A stretch of 64,000 bases of DNA from Panopea generosa (GCA_029582155.1 CM055894.1:29319707-29383706), one strand, 5' to 3'. Shown: positions 12,001 through 23,535, counted from the stretch's first letter. Notes: generated by a model from the letters alone, not told the origin. Translations and numbers: made by a program.

Positions 12001-12168
12001 GAATCATCATTAATTTTTTCTTATCAATCAATCAGAATAAATCAATCATCATCAATCATCATTGTCTTCATAATAATCATCTTCATGTTCATCACAGAAG
12101 TACATAGTTTATGTTCATCAAATGGTGTTGTTTATTTTGATAAGTGACTGTTTTAACAGTATACATAA

Positions 12169-12597
12169 ATGGATTCGGTGCAAAATAACAGTATAAAGAC
12201 CTTTGTCAATGGAGTTAGTTACAGTTGTGCTTCGTATCATCATGATCAGCCTCGTGTGCCCATGGACATGCATTATTTGTCTAAAAACCTGCGGGCACAC
12301 AGGCTGATCATAAAATCAGCTAGGCCAGCTCCCGTATTGGACAGTATCTCATTAGTCAATTTCACCAAATCAATTCATAGGGAGCTGGCCAATAAACTAA
12401 AAAAGATTATACCACTGAGGTCAGGAGCATTTATGTTTGAGCTTGCATCAGCTGAATCTGTGAGTGGTACTTCAGAATTCATGCTAGCTAAGATACCATT
12501 AGTGGCTTATATCCCACAAGGAGGAAATACAGTGGCCGGAGAAATACACAATGTACCCTTGCCAGTTGACCTTGGGGACCTCTGCCCTCACCTGTGA
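12169..12597 (+). CDS. Unidentified 142-codon ORF overlapping strong inverted repeats
   Basis: This is an open frame from ATG to TGA with mixed, fairly hydrophobic composition and no domain I recognise. Two inverted repeats lie inside it: a stem of about 19 bp with arms 12242-12261 and 12293-12311, and an 11-bp perfect stem with arms 12323-12333 and 12380-12390. The bases around it (about 12000-12850) look less AT-rich than the neighbouring intron, so a distinct insertion is likely. It could be a fragment of a mobile element or a chance ORF through a structured repeat. It sits in an intron of the plus-strand receptor gene and has no phase-compatible splice sites that I could support. Confidence 0.2.
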   Translation: MDSVQNNSIKTFVNGVSYSCASYHHDQPRVPMDMHYLSKNLRAHRLIIKSARPAPVLDSISLVNFTKSIHRELANKLKKIIPLRSGAFMFELASAESVSGTSEFMLAKIPLVAYIPQGGNTVAGEIHNVPLPVDLGDLCPHL

Positions 12598-13202
12598 CCA
12601 ATATTACCAGAAGCTGGTAGGCGTGTAGGGCTCCTCAAGGCCGACAGGCTGAAGGATAAGTTTTGGCATTAGTTTGAAGAAGATAACTTTCTCAGGCTGG
12701 TCCAAGTGGCCGATATACACCTACATATTTTATGGTGGAAGACAGTGCTGCACCAGAGGTTTGGACATGAAAGCTTGGGCTGCAAATTCGAAGTCGTAAT
12801 GCAGAACAAAATGCAATCTCGCCAGTGCATTGATTTTAATTTAATACAATGTATATAAGAAAAACAAGTTATTAATAATTAATATATTTAAAATAATATA
12901 CAATAAATCACTGCACCAGGGAAAGAGCTTTTATCCACTTAGGCCTTACTTGGTCTAAGCCTAATTTATATTGCATATCCCTACTGAAGCCAGGGCCCTT
13001 AATATATAATCTCATCTCCTATGGTGTAAGTACTAGACCAGGTACCCCAGATACTGTCCCTGGGTCAGCCATTATTTAAATTATTTACTTATTTATAACT
13101 TTAGATATATTTTTGCACTTATTATAAAATAACAAGTACATAATTAAAATTATGACAGGCCTGTAATATTGTAAAGCAAGAGAAATGTTGCTATTTCAGT
13201 CT
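12598..13202. other. Intron sequence, no recognised element
   Basis: It includes a short hairpin (ACCAG aag CTGGT at about 12606-12619), probably part of the same structured insertion as the preceding ORF, followed by ordinary AT-rich sequence. Confidence 0.4.
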
Positions 13203-13320
13203 AGTTCCCACATAGCTCAGTGGTGAAAGGTGGGTTGGGGCTGCAACCCAGACCACACATGATTATATGTGGGCTGCATTGGAGCACTAACCCCTTCTCC
13301 CACCATAAAAATACAATTTT
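13203..13320 (+). mobile_element. Possible SINE fragment with tRNA-like head
   Basis: CACATAGCTCAGTGGTGAAAGG resembles a tRNA 5' half with an A box. No B box, tail or target duplication was established. Confidence 0.25.
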
Positions 13321-13969
13321 CAGCAATTATAACACATGTCAGCTGTAGACTTGTAGCTAAGCCATGCTAAAACATCCAAAATCAGTACAAATCTGAGAAA
13401 TTTGGCTGACCAGAGGGAGAGTTTGGGATATGTAATGAGATATAGGGCCTGGAATCACTCTCTATATTTTATCAGACATCTAGCAATCCAAAATGTAGCA
13501 TTTCAGACCCTATATACTTAAGTTTTGACTGCCTTGCTGGGATTTAAGATATTTGTTATATTAAAATCTAATTTTTTTTCAGCAAGTGCAGTCCTATTTA
13601 GTCCAGTCCGGTGGACAGTAGGGCAAACTAGTAAGAAATGTTTGTGAATTCTCATGGATTTCGATATATTCATAACAACCAATACCTCTCTTAAATGTGA
13701 ATAAATCATCATGTTTTAAATCTATATTTATTGATCAGTAAATTAGCTGCTCCTCTGACAGAAATTATCAATTTTCGATTCAGCCATAAATATTCGGCTA
13801 ATTCCGGCATCCTTTAGTAGTACATGTATCTCTAACTGTCACCAGAATGATGTGTGCAATGATTTATTTGCTTATTTGAACAAAATTGTATTATTCTTTT
13901 TCCATTGTGTTGGTACATACTTTTTGTCTCGCCACGACGAAGGAGAGACGAGATTAAGGTGTTGCTTTT

Positions 13970-14001
<32 letters not shown>

Positions 14002-14017
14002 AAACATTTATATTTAG

Positions 14018-14490
14018 CTCCAACGTTAAGTTTTCGTTTTTACACTATTTCTCAACAAGTACAAGTGCTAGGACACTCATACATGACTCATAGTTACAAC
14101 TAACACCCTGTATCACATTATATACTGCAGATGCTGAGTGTGACCTACATTTCATGGTCCATTGACATTGTTTGATGCTGAATTTTGCATTTACCTCCAA
14201 CGTTAAGTTTTCATTTTTACACTATTTCTCAACAAGTACAAGTGCTAGGACACTCATACTTGGATCATAGTTACAACTAACACCCTGCATCACATTATAT
14301 ACTGCAGATGCTGAGTGTGACCTACATTTCATGGTCCAATGACATTGTTTGATGCTGAATTTTGCATTTACCTCCAAGGTTAAGTTTTCATTTTTACACT
14401 ATTTCTCAATAAATACTAGTGCTAGGACACTCATACTTGGATCATAGTTACAACTAACACCCTGCATTATATAATGCAGATGCTGAGTAC
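14018..14490 (+). repeat. Tandem repeat, period 177 bp, about 2.7 copies
   Basis: CTCCAACGTTAAGTTTTC starts copies at 14018, 14195 and 14372 (the last reads CTCCAAGG). Copies are more than about 90% alike by eye, with blocks AAGTGCTAGGACACTCATAC and ACATTTCATGGTCCA. Confidence 0.9.
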
Positions 14491-14499
14491 TTTTCTAAT

Positions 14500-15200
14500 T
14501 ATACCCCCGACAAACAAAGTTTGAGGGGGTATATTGGAGTCACCCTGTGGTCGGTATGTCGGTCTGTCGGTCGGTCTGTCTGTTGCAATTTTCCTTGTCC
14601 GGAGCATCACTTGAAAAGTACTGGATGGAATTTCATCAAACGTCATACAATGGTAGAATATAATGAGAGGAAGTGCAGTGTACAAGAATCATAACTATAT
14701 TCTTGCTAATTACAGAGTTATTGCCCTTTGATATTTTTTTCTTGTCCGGAGCATAACTTGAAAAGTACCGGATGGAATTTCATCAAGCTTCATACAATGG
14801 TAGAATATAATAAGAAGAAGTGCAGTGTACAAGAAACATAACTCTCTTCTTGCTAATTACAGAGTTATTGCCCTTTGATATATTTCCCTTGTCCTGAGCA
14901 TTACTTTTAAAGTACTGGATGGAATTTCATCAAACTTCATACAATGGTAGAATATAATGAGAGGAAGTGCAGTGTACACGAAACATAACTCTATCCTTGC
15001 TAATTACAGAGTAATTGCCCTTTGATAAAAAATTTGTTTCTTGTGTTACTGTTTCTTGTCAAACTTTTGTCCTTTTTGTCTGGAGCATAACTTTAAAACT
15101 ATTGGATATAATTTAATAAAACTTCACACAATGGTAAACAATTTTCTGTCATGGCGGCGTTCGGGGGTATTCATCACCTTCAGTGATAGCTCTAGTTTTT
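14500..15200 (+). mobile_element. Tandem-core element, family 7 (ATACCCCC hairpin)
   Basis: The 5' hairpin ATACCCCC...GGGGGTAT (14504-14531) is followed by a GTCGGTCTGTCGGTC tract and three units of about 150-160 bp containing TTGTCCGGAGCATAACTTGA, ATGGAATTTCATCAAAC and GAGGAAGTGCAGTGTACA. The end is CGGGGGTATTCATCACCTTC followed by a T run. A diverged relative lies at 21720-22135. Confidence 0.72.
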
Positions 15201-15510
15201 TTTAAATATGTTTGACTTAGAAATACTTGTTATTTTTTTTTTCTTTTAAATATGTTTTACTTGGAAATACTGGTTAAAGTTTTGTATGCAACTACCATCA
15301 AGTTCATATCTCAAAAATCACTGAATGTGTTTGATCGAAACTTCACACAATACTTCCTACAATATTTCTTAGTCATTAAACCTACTACATTAACCAAGTT
15401 AGATAACTCTTGCATGAATATAATATTTTAATTTTTTTCTCTCCCATGTGTGTATTAACGGTCAAAGCGGACACGGCGAGACATATCATTCCGCGGAATT
15501 TTTGTTTTAT

Positions 15511-16127
15511 ATGACAAGCCGTTTATGAAGCACTTTAGGAAAAATTATGGTTGCTAAAGAAATTAACAAAAATAGTTTAACTTGTATCCAGATCGCCTAG
15601 TCATAATCCATAGATGTAGCCACTATTTCAAGTAGGACAATAAGAAGTTTAATCTACAAATATAAGTTCAAACTTAACTGCCTACTATGAAATTTCTGAA
15701 TGTTTATGGATCATATTACACAATATTATCTATGTTTTTCCATGGGTAAGGTTTAATTCAAGTGTCTACCATAATAGCGAGTTTCAATACATGTTTTTGA
15801 TGATAAACAACTGATTTTGCACCAGATATGATCCAGATAGACACAAAGTTTTTTATTGAATAAAAAGGGTAGAACTTACAAGTTATGCCGCTTTAATATA
15901 GGTCAGAAAAGTGAATAATTAAACTACAACCGAAGTTGTCAGGTTCAGGTGGTGGGCATATGAAATTATTGTGATATGAACAAAGAAGCATACCGTTCAT
16001 AACTTTTGTCTAATCTTTCTTGAGAAAAAACAAACCGGGTTGCGGCGTCAACAATTCAATGTTAATTGTTCGTGTTTGGTCTAAAGTCATTTTAAAAGTC
16101 TAAATTTATCCACTAAATTTTTTTCAG
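15511..16127. other. Intron 2, last part
   Basis: AT-rich; no feature except the strong polypyrimidine tract before exon 3. Confidence 0.5.
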
Positions 16128-16168
16128 GCACATAAATGAAGGTGCTGACAATGACTCTGATGATGAAG
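16128..16168 (+). CDS. Internal exon 3: acidic cytoplasmic segment
   Basis: A strong acceptor (aattttttttcag) and the donor aag|gtaatg enclose 41 nt. Entry in phase 2 fits exon 2, and exit is in phase 1. The peptide, starting with the split Arg codon, is RHINEGADNDSDDE followed by a split codon. The DSDDE stretch fits the casein kinase 2 consensus (Ser followed by acidic residues), which is a prediction only. The next supported exon is about 15 kb away across an intron filled with nested repeats, so a further small exon between them could have been missed; the phases remain compatible either way. Confidence 0.68.
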
Positions 16169-16200
16169 GTAATGTAGTTAATTTTATTTGCTCAATTAAG

Positions 16201-16641
16201 TCAAAGGTGAGCTTTTTTGTTCAGGTTGTGTTGTAAACTGTTCTAAAACAGCTTGACAGATATCACCAAATTTTGTGTGAAACATCTCTCATGAAGCTCT
16301 CTAAATTTATTTAAATCATGACACTGAGGCACGTTTGGCCCAACCATAGGGGCTTATCTTTTTATTTCTTCATAATGTCTTCCCTTTAAGCGAAAAACCT
16401 GGAGCTTTGATATTCTGCATGTGGTTTTACCTACTTATCGTTTTCTCTCAGGTTTGTTCATGCCAAAACACTAGGGTCAGAGTCGACCTCATCCTGGGGA
16501 CTAAATCTTATTCTCAAAAACCGACAAGTCAAAGCTGTTCATAAGAGTAAGGAAATATAGTGGATAGGGTTCATCGGAGCCCAGTAAGAGGAATTTGATT
16601 TTTACATAGGAATAGAAAATTCTCTTTTTCTTGTCTGTTTT
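16201..16641 (+). mobile_element. Tandem-core element, family 2, left part
   Basis: It shares CATGAAGCTCTC, CAAATCATGACACTGAGG and GGAATTTGATTTTTACATA with 8544-9300. It is split by the family 3 element and resumes at 19551-19860. Confidence 0.55.
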
Positions 16642-17085
16642 CAGCAAAGCTCAAGGTGAGCTATTCTGATCATTCTGTTTCTGTCCTCTGTCTATGAACT
16701 ATTTGTTGTGTGCACTTGAGCACCTGCATTTTTTATTGGATCTTCACTAAACTTACATCATAGTTGTATAACCAGAATATCTTGGACAACTTCTTGAACT
16801 GGCCAAATCGGATGATTGATGTCAGAGTTATGGCCATTGAAACATAAAAATTGCACTAGTACTATTTGACTTTGTGTGTACTCTGCTACCGTTGATACTC
16901 TCCAAACTTACATAATAGTTTGATAACAATAATATCTCAGACAAATTCTTGAACTGGTGATATTGATTAATTAAATATGAAGTTAAGGCTCTTGAAACGT
17001 ATTTGACCTTGTGGTAACTCTAGCACCTGCATTTTGAATTTGATGCACACCAAACTTACACAGTAGTTATTTAGAGGTTAATACA

Positions 17086-17188
17086 TGACAGAGTCGGGCC
17101 GGGAGGTGATACTCGGTTGGAAAATGAATAATGGCCCGAGGGCCATTATGAATTCGGGCCGATTATCACCTCCCAGCCCGGCTTGTCA
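17086..17188. repeat. Large two-arm palindrome
   Basis: The outer arms TGACAGAGTCGGGCC..GAGGTGAT and ATCACCTC..GCCCGGCTTGTCA pair over about 30 bp with few mismatches. An inner perfect palindrome, ATAATGGCCC gag GGCCATTAT, sits at the centre. It is inside an insertion bounded by TTAATACATG and CATGTGTATTAA (about 17078-17876). Confidence 0.88.
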
Positions 17189-17399
17189 TTTATTAATGTC
17201 TTTAATACACATGTTCCGTTACGGCACTCAATGGGAGTAATAACGTTTTTACATACCACTACAAGGCAATGCTCATGATGTCCATTAATCAACCTCTTTA
17301 TTTCACGTGCTTCTAAATTATGTGTACACATACGTTATTTATATTTTAACTGAGTATACAATGAAAGAAAAATAATAATAAAAACAATTTTAATTTAAA

Positions 17400-17510
17400 A
17401 CAAAAATAAAGCCCCGTCATTGGCGTGTTTTGAACACCCGACGTTCAGGTTGATAAAATGTTATATGACGTGCACGTTAACCAACAGAGCTATTGCGCCA
17501 TTATGACGTT
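17400..17510 (-). other. tRNA-like promoter remnant inside the palindrome-bearing insertion
   Basis: On the minus strand GCGCAATAGCTCTGTTGGTTAA is A-box-like and GGGTGTTCAAAACAC is B-box-like, about 45 bp apart. This could be a SINE head or a decayed tRNA gene; a cloverleaf was not established. Confidence 0.3.
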
Positions 17511-18693
17511 GACGTCTTATTTTAAGATATTTATTTGCTTTTCAGTTTCAAATGTAGGTTTATGCAGTTGCTTCCCTTGATTTGTTCAGATTAGAAACAG
17601 AATAATGTACACAAACACTTAAAACCATATCAGCGATTTTCTTTAAAAAAAAAACATTTACTTTTTATCCGTGAAAGAATATACCGACAAGCTGAAAACA
17701 AACTGACAATAATGACGTTTTACGTGGCCATTGGTTTCACGCGCACGCGTTCACCGGGCCGATTATAATTACCTATGAGTTTTCGGCCCAGGCCGATAAG
17801 TGATAATCAGCGCGTGAAGGCAATAACCAGCTTAAAACAAGCCCATTTTTGTTACTATATATAGTAACATGTGTATTAAATAACCATGATATATCAGACA
17901 ATTTCTTGAACTGGCCAAATCGGATAATTAGATTTGGTGTTATGGCCCTTGAAACAGACAAACATGCACTATTTGACATAGCACTCTAGCACATGCATTT
18001 TTAATCCTCACCAAACTTATACAGTAGTTATTTAGTCATAATATCTCGGACATAAAGTTCATGAACTGGTCAAATTAGACAATCATGGCCCTTGATTTAT
18101 CAATAATTTCACCATTTGACCTTGTGTGTTCTCTAGGACTCGTATTTTTAATTTGATCCTCACCAAGCATACACAGTCATTGTATAACGATAACATTTTA
18201 GACAAGGTCTTGAACTGGCTATATTGAATAATTGTCGGAGTCCTGGCCCTTGACTCATCAAATATTGCGTTAATTGATGTTATATGCACCCTAGCACCTG
18301 CATTTTTGATCTGATCTTCGTAAAACTTACACAGTAGTTATATAACCATAATATCTTAAACAAGTTCATGAACTGGCAAAGTCTAATAATTACTGTTGGG
18401 GTTATGACTCTTAAATTGTCAAAAATTGTATATATTTTATTCTCAGTTTTCATTTGATCTTAATCAAACTTACACAGTAGTTATATAACCAAAATATCTT
18501 GTTTATATGTAAATAAAACAGTGTTGCTTTGAACCCCCCGATTTGATCTTCACCAATCTTACCCAGTAGCTATATAACCATAATATCTTCGATATTAAAG
18601 TTTTAGACCTGGCCAAATCAGATAAATATTGTTGTCAAAAAAGAGTTATTTGAAGTTATGTGCACTGTAGCGTAAGGAGGGTGGAAATACAAT

Positions 18694-18965
18694 ATTCACA
18701 AGTTAGCTGAGATTATAAATGTTTATTATAAATTCAATCTTAAATCATTACAAGTCTAATTCAAAGTTATAACGATTCCAATTTCTAAAGTTACTATAAG
18801 TTCAGTTCTTAAGTTATCACTATTATAAAATTCACAAGTTAGCTGAGATTATAAATGTTTATTATAAATTCAATCTTAAATCATTACAAGTCTAATTCAA
18901 AGTTATAACGAGTCCAATTTCTAAAGTTACTATTAGTTCAATTCTTAAGTTATCACTATTATAAA
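18694..18965. repeat. Tandem duplication, period 136 bp, two copies
   Basis: ATTCACAAGTTAGCTGAGAT begins copies at 18694 and 18830. They are nearly identical throughout (a few substitutions), so the duplication is recent. It lies within an insertion into the family 3 element. Confidence 0.92.
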
Positions 18966-19236
18966 TTCCTAAGGTTGTTACAGTTCCTAAAGTAAACACA
19001 AGTTTGATTTCTGAAACTTTCGTAGCTAATGAGACGTTTGATAAATGGTTCAGGTGAGCGGCGGTACAAAATGCCCCGTGTTCCATATTTTCCATGTTTA
19101 ATTACTACAGAAATCCAATATATTCTTATAAATCCATATTGGATTCCTGATATTGTTACAGCACTAAAGCACCTGTAGTTTTCATTTGATATTCGCCAAT
19201 CTTACGCAGTAGTCTCATATCTATAATGTCTCAACT

Positions 19237-19442
19237 ATGTATAGCTTGTGGCCCAGTGGCAGAGCACCAAACTTATGATCGGAGGGTCGTGGGTTCAAGC
19301 CTTTGCCATGACTATGTGTGGTGTCCTTGAGCAAGACACTTTTCTGCATATTCTTAGTACTAGTTCTAACCAGGAAGACTTAAGAGTGTGAGTTTTAAGC
19401 ACTTTTTTCACAATCGAAGTAAAATAATCAGATTAAACTATA
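19237..19442 (+). mobile_element. Second SINE type with tRNA-like head and GAGCAAGACACTT domain
   Basis: The head contains GTGGCCCAGTGGCAGAGCA (A-box region) and GGGTTCAAGCC (B box). The following domain, GTGTCCTTGAGCAAGACACT, is of a kind shared by widespread SINEs of aquatic animals (V- or Meta-type; exact name not certain). The insertion interrupts a family 3 unit and is flanked by TCTCAACT at 19229-19236 and 19443-19450. Confidence 0.8.
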
Positions 19443-19550
19443 TCTCAACTGACCAAATTCATGGCCTTGCACTATCAAAATTTCCTTCTTTGGCATTGTC
19501 TCCTTTGCCATAAGTGAGTGCTTTAGGGTAAATCTGGCCCTCTTGTTGTT

Positions 19551-19860
19551 ATTATTTCAAATATCTTGATAAACAGACTATTGTTTAGACATAAAAATGG
19601 ACAAAACATTGACATATCAATAACCTTCTTCAAGAACTGATGAACCAGATGTGTTCATGATTTGTTGAAATGAGCACTATGATGAAAGTGTCAAATTTGT
19701 TTAATTAAAGAGGGTCCATTTAAGGGACTTTGATTAGATGGATACATTTGTTAAGATTAAGCAGTCGCGTATTGAAGCTTATAAGGATATATATCTTATA
19801 AATAGTTATCATTTTCAAAACCAGAATGACATCCATGATATAGTTCAACAGGTGAGTTGA
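19551..19860 (+). mobile_element. Tandem-core element, family 2, right part
   Basis: It continues the unit interrupted at 16641, with TTCAAGAACTGATGAACCAG and AAGGGACTTTGATTAGATGG. The GAGTTGAGACTC palindrome at 19855-19866 may be its 3' hairpin. Confidence 0.45.
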
Positions 19861-19888
19861 GACTCACTAATTATTCTAATTTTTGGTA

Positions 19889-21568
19889 ATTTTTATGTCC
19901 CCCCCATCCCCCCTCCCCAAAAAATTTTTGGGGTGGCATATACGGTAGTTATCGCAGCGTCCGTCCGTCTGTCAAGGTCAAGGTCACACTTTGAGTCTGT
20001 GTGAGATTTCGTGTTCGGCCTATAACTTTGTCATGCATAGATGAATATTAATGATACTTGCTACAAATGATCAACATAACAAGACGACGTGTTGTGAGTA
20101 AAACCCACATCCGTACCTCAAAGGTCAAGGTCACAATTTGGGTTTGTTTAACAACACTTTGAGTCTGTGTGAGATTTCTTGTCCGACCTGTAACTTTGTC
20201 ATGCATAGATGGATTTTATAAATACTTGCTACAAATGATCAACATGACATGACGACGTGTCGTGAGTAAGACCCATACACGTACCTCAAAGGTCAAGGTC
20301 ACACTGAGTTTGTTTGACAACACTTTCAGTCTGTTTGAAATTTCGTGTCTGGCCTGTAACTTTGTCATGCATAGATGGATTTTGTTAATACTAGCTACAA
20401 ATGAGCAGCATAACATGACGACATGTCATGAGTAAGATCCACACCAGTACCTCAAATGTGAAGGTCACAATTTGAGTTTGTTTGACAACACTTTCAGTCT
20501 GTTTGAGATTTCATGTCTGGCCTGTAACTTTGTCATGCAAAGATGGAATTTGTTAATACTAGCTACAAATGATCAACATAACATGGCGATGTGTCGCGCA
20601 TTACACCCAGATTCCCATTTCAAAGGTCAAGGTCACAATTTAACTTTGTTTGATGACACTTTCAGTCTGATTGAAATTTCTTATCCAGTCTGTAACTTTG
20701 TCACCTATGAATACATTTTAAAAACACTTGGGCTCAATTCATCAATATGTCGTGATGTGTCACGCGTAAGACCCACATGTGTACCTCAAAGGTCAAGATT
20801 ACACTTTGAGTTTGTTTGACAACACTGAGTCTGTGAGATTTCATGTCCAGCCAGTAACTTTGTCATGCATAGATGGATTTTATTAATACTTCTTACAAAT
20901 GATCAACATAACATGACGACCTAATGCACTTAATACCTAGACTCTCACTTGGCTCAGTTGATCAACATGACATAATTAAATGTCCCATGTAAGACCCAGA
21001 ACCTTTCCTCAACAGTCAAAGTCACACTTTCAATTTGTTTGATATTGCGTGTCTGGTCCGTGACTTTAACTTGGCTCAATTTATCAAGATGACATGACGA
21101 CATGTCATAAGTAAGACGTAAACCTGTTCCTCAAATGTCAAGGTCATACTTTTAGTATGTATGACAACACTTTGAATCTGTTTGAGATTTCAAGTCCGTC
21201 CTTTAACTTTATCATACATGGATGGATTTCATAAACACTTGGCTCAATTTATCAATTGATCAACAATTTATCTGTAACTTTTGTCTTACATTTAGGGATT
21301 TTAAAATAGCTTGACACAAGTGATGAGCATGTCATGATGATGTTTCACCTGCATTTAACTGTTGAAATACCGAGACCATTACATCAGATGTCAAGGTCAA
21401 GGTTACACAAAGGTCAAGGTCATGCTTTAATGTAAAATAAACATGAAATTGCATGTGTCCATTACTTTTGATATTCATGGATACATCGCTACCTATTATA
21501 ACATATATTATTATTTTTCACAGACCATTTGGGGGGCATGCGACACTTACCAGTGACATTTCTTGTTT
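19889..21568 (+). mobile_element. Tandem-core element, family 4, copy 1
   Basis: The 5' hairpin is CCCCAAAAAATTTTTGGGG, then GCGTCCGTCCGTCTGTC. Units of about 170-190 bp contain CAAAGGTCAAGGTCACA, CTGTAACTTTGTCATGCATA and CAACATAACATGACGA. The end is GGGGGGCATGCGACACTTA...CTTGTTTTT. A second copy lies at 36313-38218 and a distant relative at 42880-43470. Confidence 0.82.
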
Positions 21569-21719
21569 TTTGGTAGGGGCACGGGGGTCATTTCACTGGA
21601 AATATTTTTTTTTATAGTACTCCATAAGCGTTATCCTATAAAAAAAAACTTTTAAAAAGAAATAAAAAATTAATGTGTCCATAATTATATATGCTTAAAT
21701 CTAGCAAACCTTCTTTGTT

Positions 21720-22135
21720 ATTATACTCCAGATACAAAGTATAAGGGTGCTATATAGGAGTCACCCTCGTCTGTCAGTTGGTCAGTCCGTCCATTTGTCT
21801 GTGGACAATTTTTGTGATGACTATTTCTCAGCAACGATTGACCAGAATTGAATGAATTACCGAGCCTGGTTGTGCATATTGTCAACATGTTGCACGAAAT
21901 AATTTTTCAATGAGTTATGGCCCTTTGAATTTCTCATACATGTATGTCTGTGGACAATTTTTTTGATCGCTATATCTCAGCAACCATTGGCCGGAATTCA
22001 ATGAAATGGATGAATGGTACTAAGCCTAATTGTGCATATGTCAGCATGTTGCGCAAGAATAACTTTTTAATGAGTTATGTGCAATAACTGTGTCAGGGCA
22101 ACATCTGGGGGTATTCATCACCTTCAGTTTCAACA
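21720..22135 (+). mobile_element. Diverged family 7 element
   Basis: TATACTCCAGATACAAAGTATAAGGG starts like family 7. There are GTCAGTCCGTCCATTTGTCTG tracts, two units with TCAGCAACGATTG-type blocks, and the end GGGGGTATTCATCACCTTCA. Confidence 0.6.
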
Positions 22136-22187
22136 ACATATACCAGGGGGGGAGTGGGGGGGGGGGGGGGTCAGAAAGTTTGAAGAC

Positions 22188-23535
22188 TTTTTAGCTCACC
22201 TGAGCCAAAGGCTCGCAGGTGAGCTTTTGTGATCGCTTGGTGTCCGTCGTCTGTCATCCGTCGGCCGTCGTCTTTCGTCCATGCTTAACTTTTAGCTTCT
22301 AACAACTTCTCCTCTAAAAACACTGGACCAATTTTGATATAACTTTACAGAAATGTTCCTTGTGTGACCCTCTACCAAGTTTGTTCAAGCCATCTTGATT
22401 CTTCAAAAAACATGGCCACCAGGGGGCGGGGCAATGTTCCTTGGGTGACCCTCTACCAAGCTTGCTCAAGTCATCTTGGTTCGTCAGAAAACATGGCGGC
22501 CAGGGGGGCGGGGCAATGTTCCTTGGGTGACCCTCTACCGAGCTTGTTCAAGTCATCTTGGTTCGTCAAAAAACATGGCGGCCAGGGGGTGGGGTTAGTT
22601 TATTATGTAAGCTAATTAGTAAAATCTTAAAATATCTTCTTGTCAAAAACTACTTGCTCAATTTTAAAATAATATCACAGAAATGGTCCTTGTGTGACCC
22701 TCTACCAAGTTTGTTCAAGTCATCTTGATTCGTCAAAAAACATGGCGGCCAGGGAGTGGGGTTTGTTTACAATATAAGCTATAGTAAAAACTTAAAAAAT
22801 CTTCTTGTCAGAAAGTACTGGCTCAATTTTAAAATAATTTCACAGAAATGTTCCTTGGGTGACCGTCTACCAAGTTTGTTCAACCCATCTTGATTTGTCA
22901 AAAAACATGGTGGCCAGTGGGTGGGGTTAGTTTACTAAATAAGCTATAGTAAAAACTTAAAAAATCTTCTTGTCAGAAACTACTGGTTCGATTTTAAAAT
23001 AATTTCACAGAAGTGTTTCTTGGAGGAACCCCTACCAGTTTTGTTCAAACCGTAGTGATTCGTCAAAAAATATGGCGGTCAGGGGATGGGGTTAGTTTAC
23101 TATATAAGCTTTAGTTAAAACTTAAAAAATCTTCTTGTCAGAAACCACCGGATCAATTTTAAAACAACTTCGCAGAAATGTGCCTTGGGTGACCCTTTAC
23201 CAAGTTTGTACGAGCCGTTGTGATTTGTTGAAAACATGACCGCCACAGTGAGGTGCTAGTTTACTATATAGGCAACTATAGTAAAAACTTCAAAAGCCTT
23301 TTTGTCAGAATCTACTGACCTGATTTCAATGTTAGTTCACTGACATTTATCATGGGTGAACCCTCTACCAAGTTTGAACTCTTCTACGCATCTGTTACAT
23401 CTTCAAAACAAATCAAAATTCTTGCCCATCTCGTTTTCATGGAATTTTAAGTGTACATGTATTATATAATCTTCTAAGTTGGGTGACTCAAGGTCAGTCA
23501 GGTGAGTGATATAGGGCCATCTTTACCCTCTTGTT
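22188..23535 (+). mobile_element. Tandem-core element, family 1, copy 1
   Basis: It starts TTTTTAGCTCACCTGAGCC aaa GGCTCGCAGGTGAGC, a long 5' hairpin. Next come GTCCGTCGTCTGTC and GGCCGTCGTC tracts, then about seven units of about 155-175 bp with CCTTGGGTGACCCTCTACCA, AAAAACATGGCGGCCAGGG and AATCTTCTTGTCAGAAAC. The end is GACTCAAGGTCAGTCAGGTG followed by TATAGGGCCATC and CTCTTGTTT. The CAGGTGAGC word occurs in the 5' hairpin and near the 3' end. Short frames through the array are not genes. Confidence 0.85.

Larger units (their letters stand above)
13920..15510 (+). mobile_element. GTCTCGCC-type element with GGC tract and a nested family 7 element
   Basis: It starts TTTTTGTCTCGCC and ends GGCGAGACATATC, CCGCGG hairpin, TTTTTGTTTT. 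The inverted GTCTCGCC and GGCGAGAC mark the two ends. Near the 5' end is a (GGC)n tract at 13971-14000, followed by a tandem array. A family 7 element lies inside at 14500-15200 and a piece of family 9 at 15240-15430. No coding potential beyond chance frames through the GGC tract. Confidence 0.55.
16642..19550 (+). mobile_element. Tandem-core element, family 3, with three internal insertions
   Basis: It starts with CAAAGCTCAAGGTGAGCTATT and a TCTGTCC tract. Units of about 150-165 bp contain CTAGCACCTGCATTTT, ACTTACACAGTAGTTAT and GTTCTTGAACTGGCCAAAT. The end is GTGAGTGCTTTAGGG...TGGCCCTCTTGTTG. Insertions are the palindrome-bearing element (about 17075-17880), a tandemly duplicated AT-rich block (about 18671-19160) and a SINE (19237-19442). 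Other copies are at 35495-36300 and 46890-48838. Confidence 0.72.

Noticed and set aside
13852-14103. Polyglycine protein frame and its polyarginine shadow
   Set aside because: Both come from a GGC microsatellite within a repeat element.
22364-22615. Frame with repeated VTLYQ/DPLP-CSSHL-like peptides
   Set aside because: It is the translation of three family 1 tandem units, not a protein repeat.
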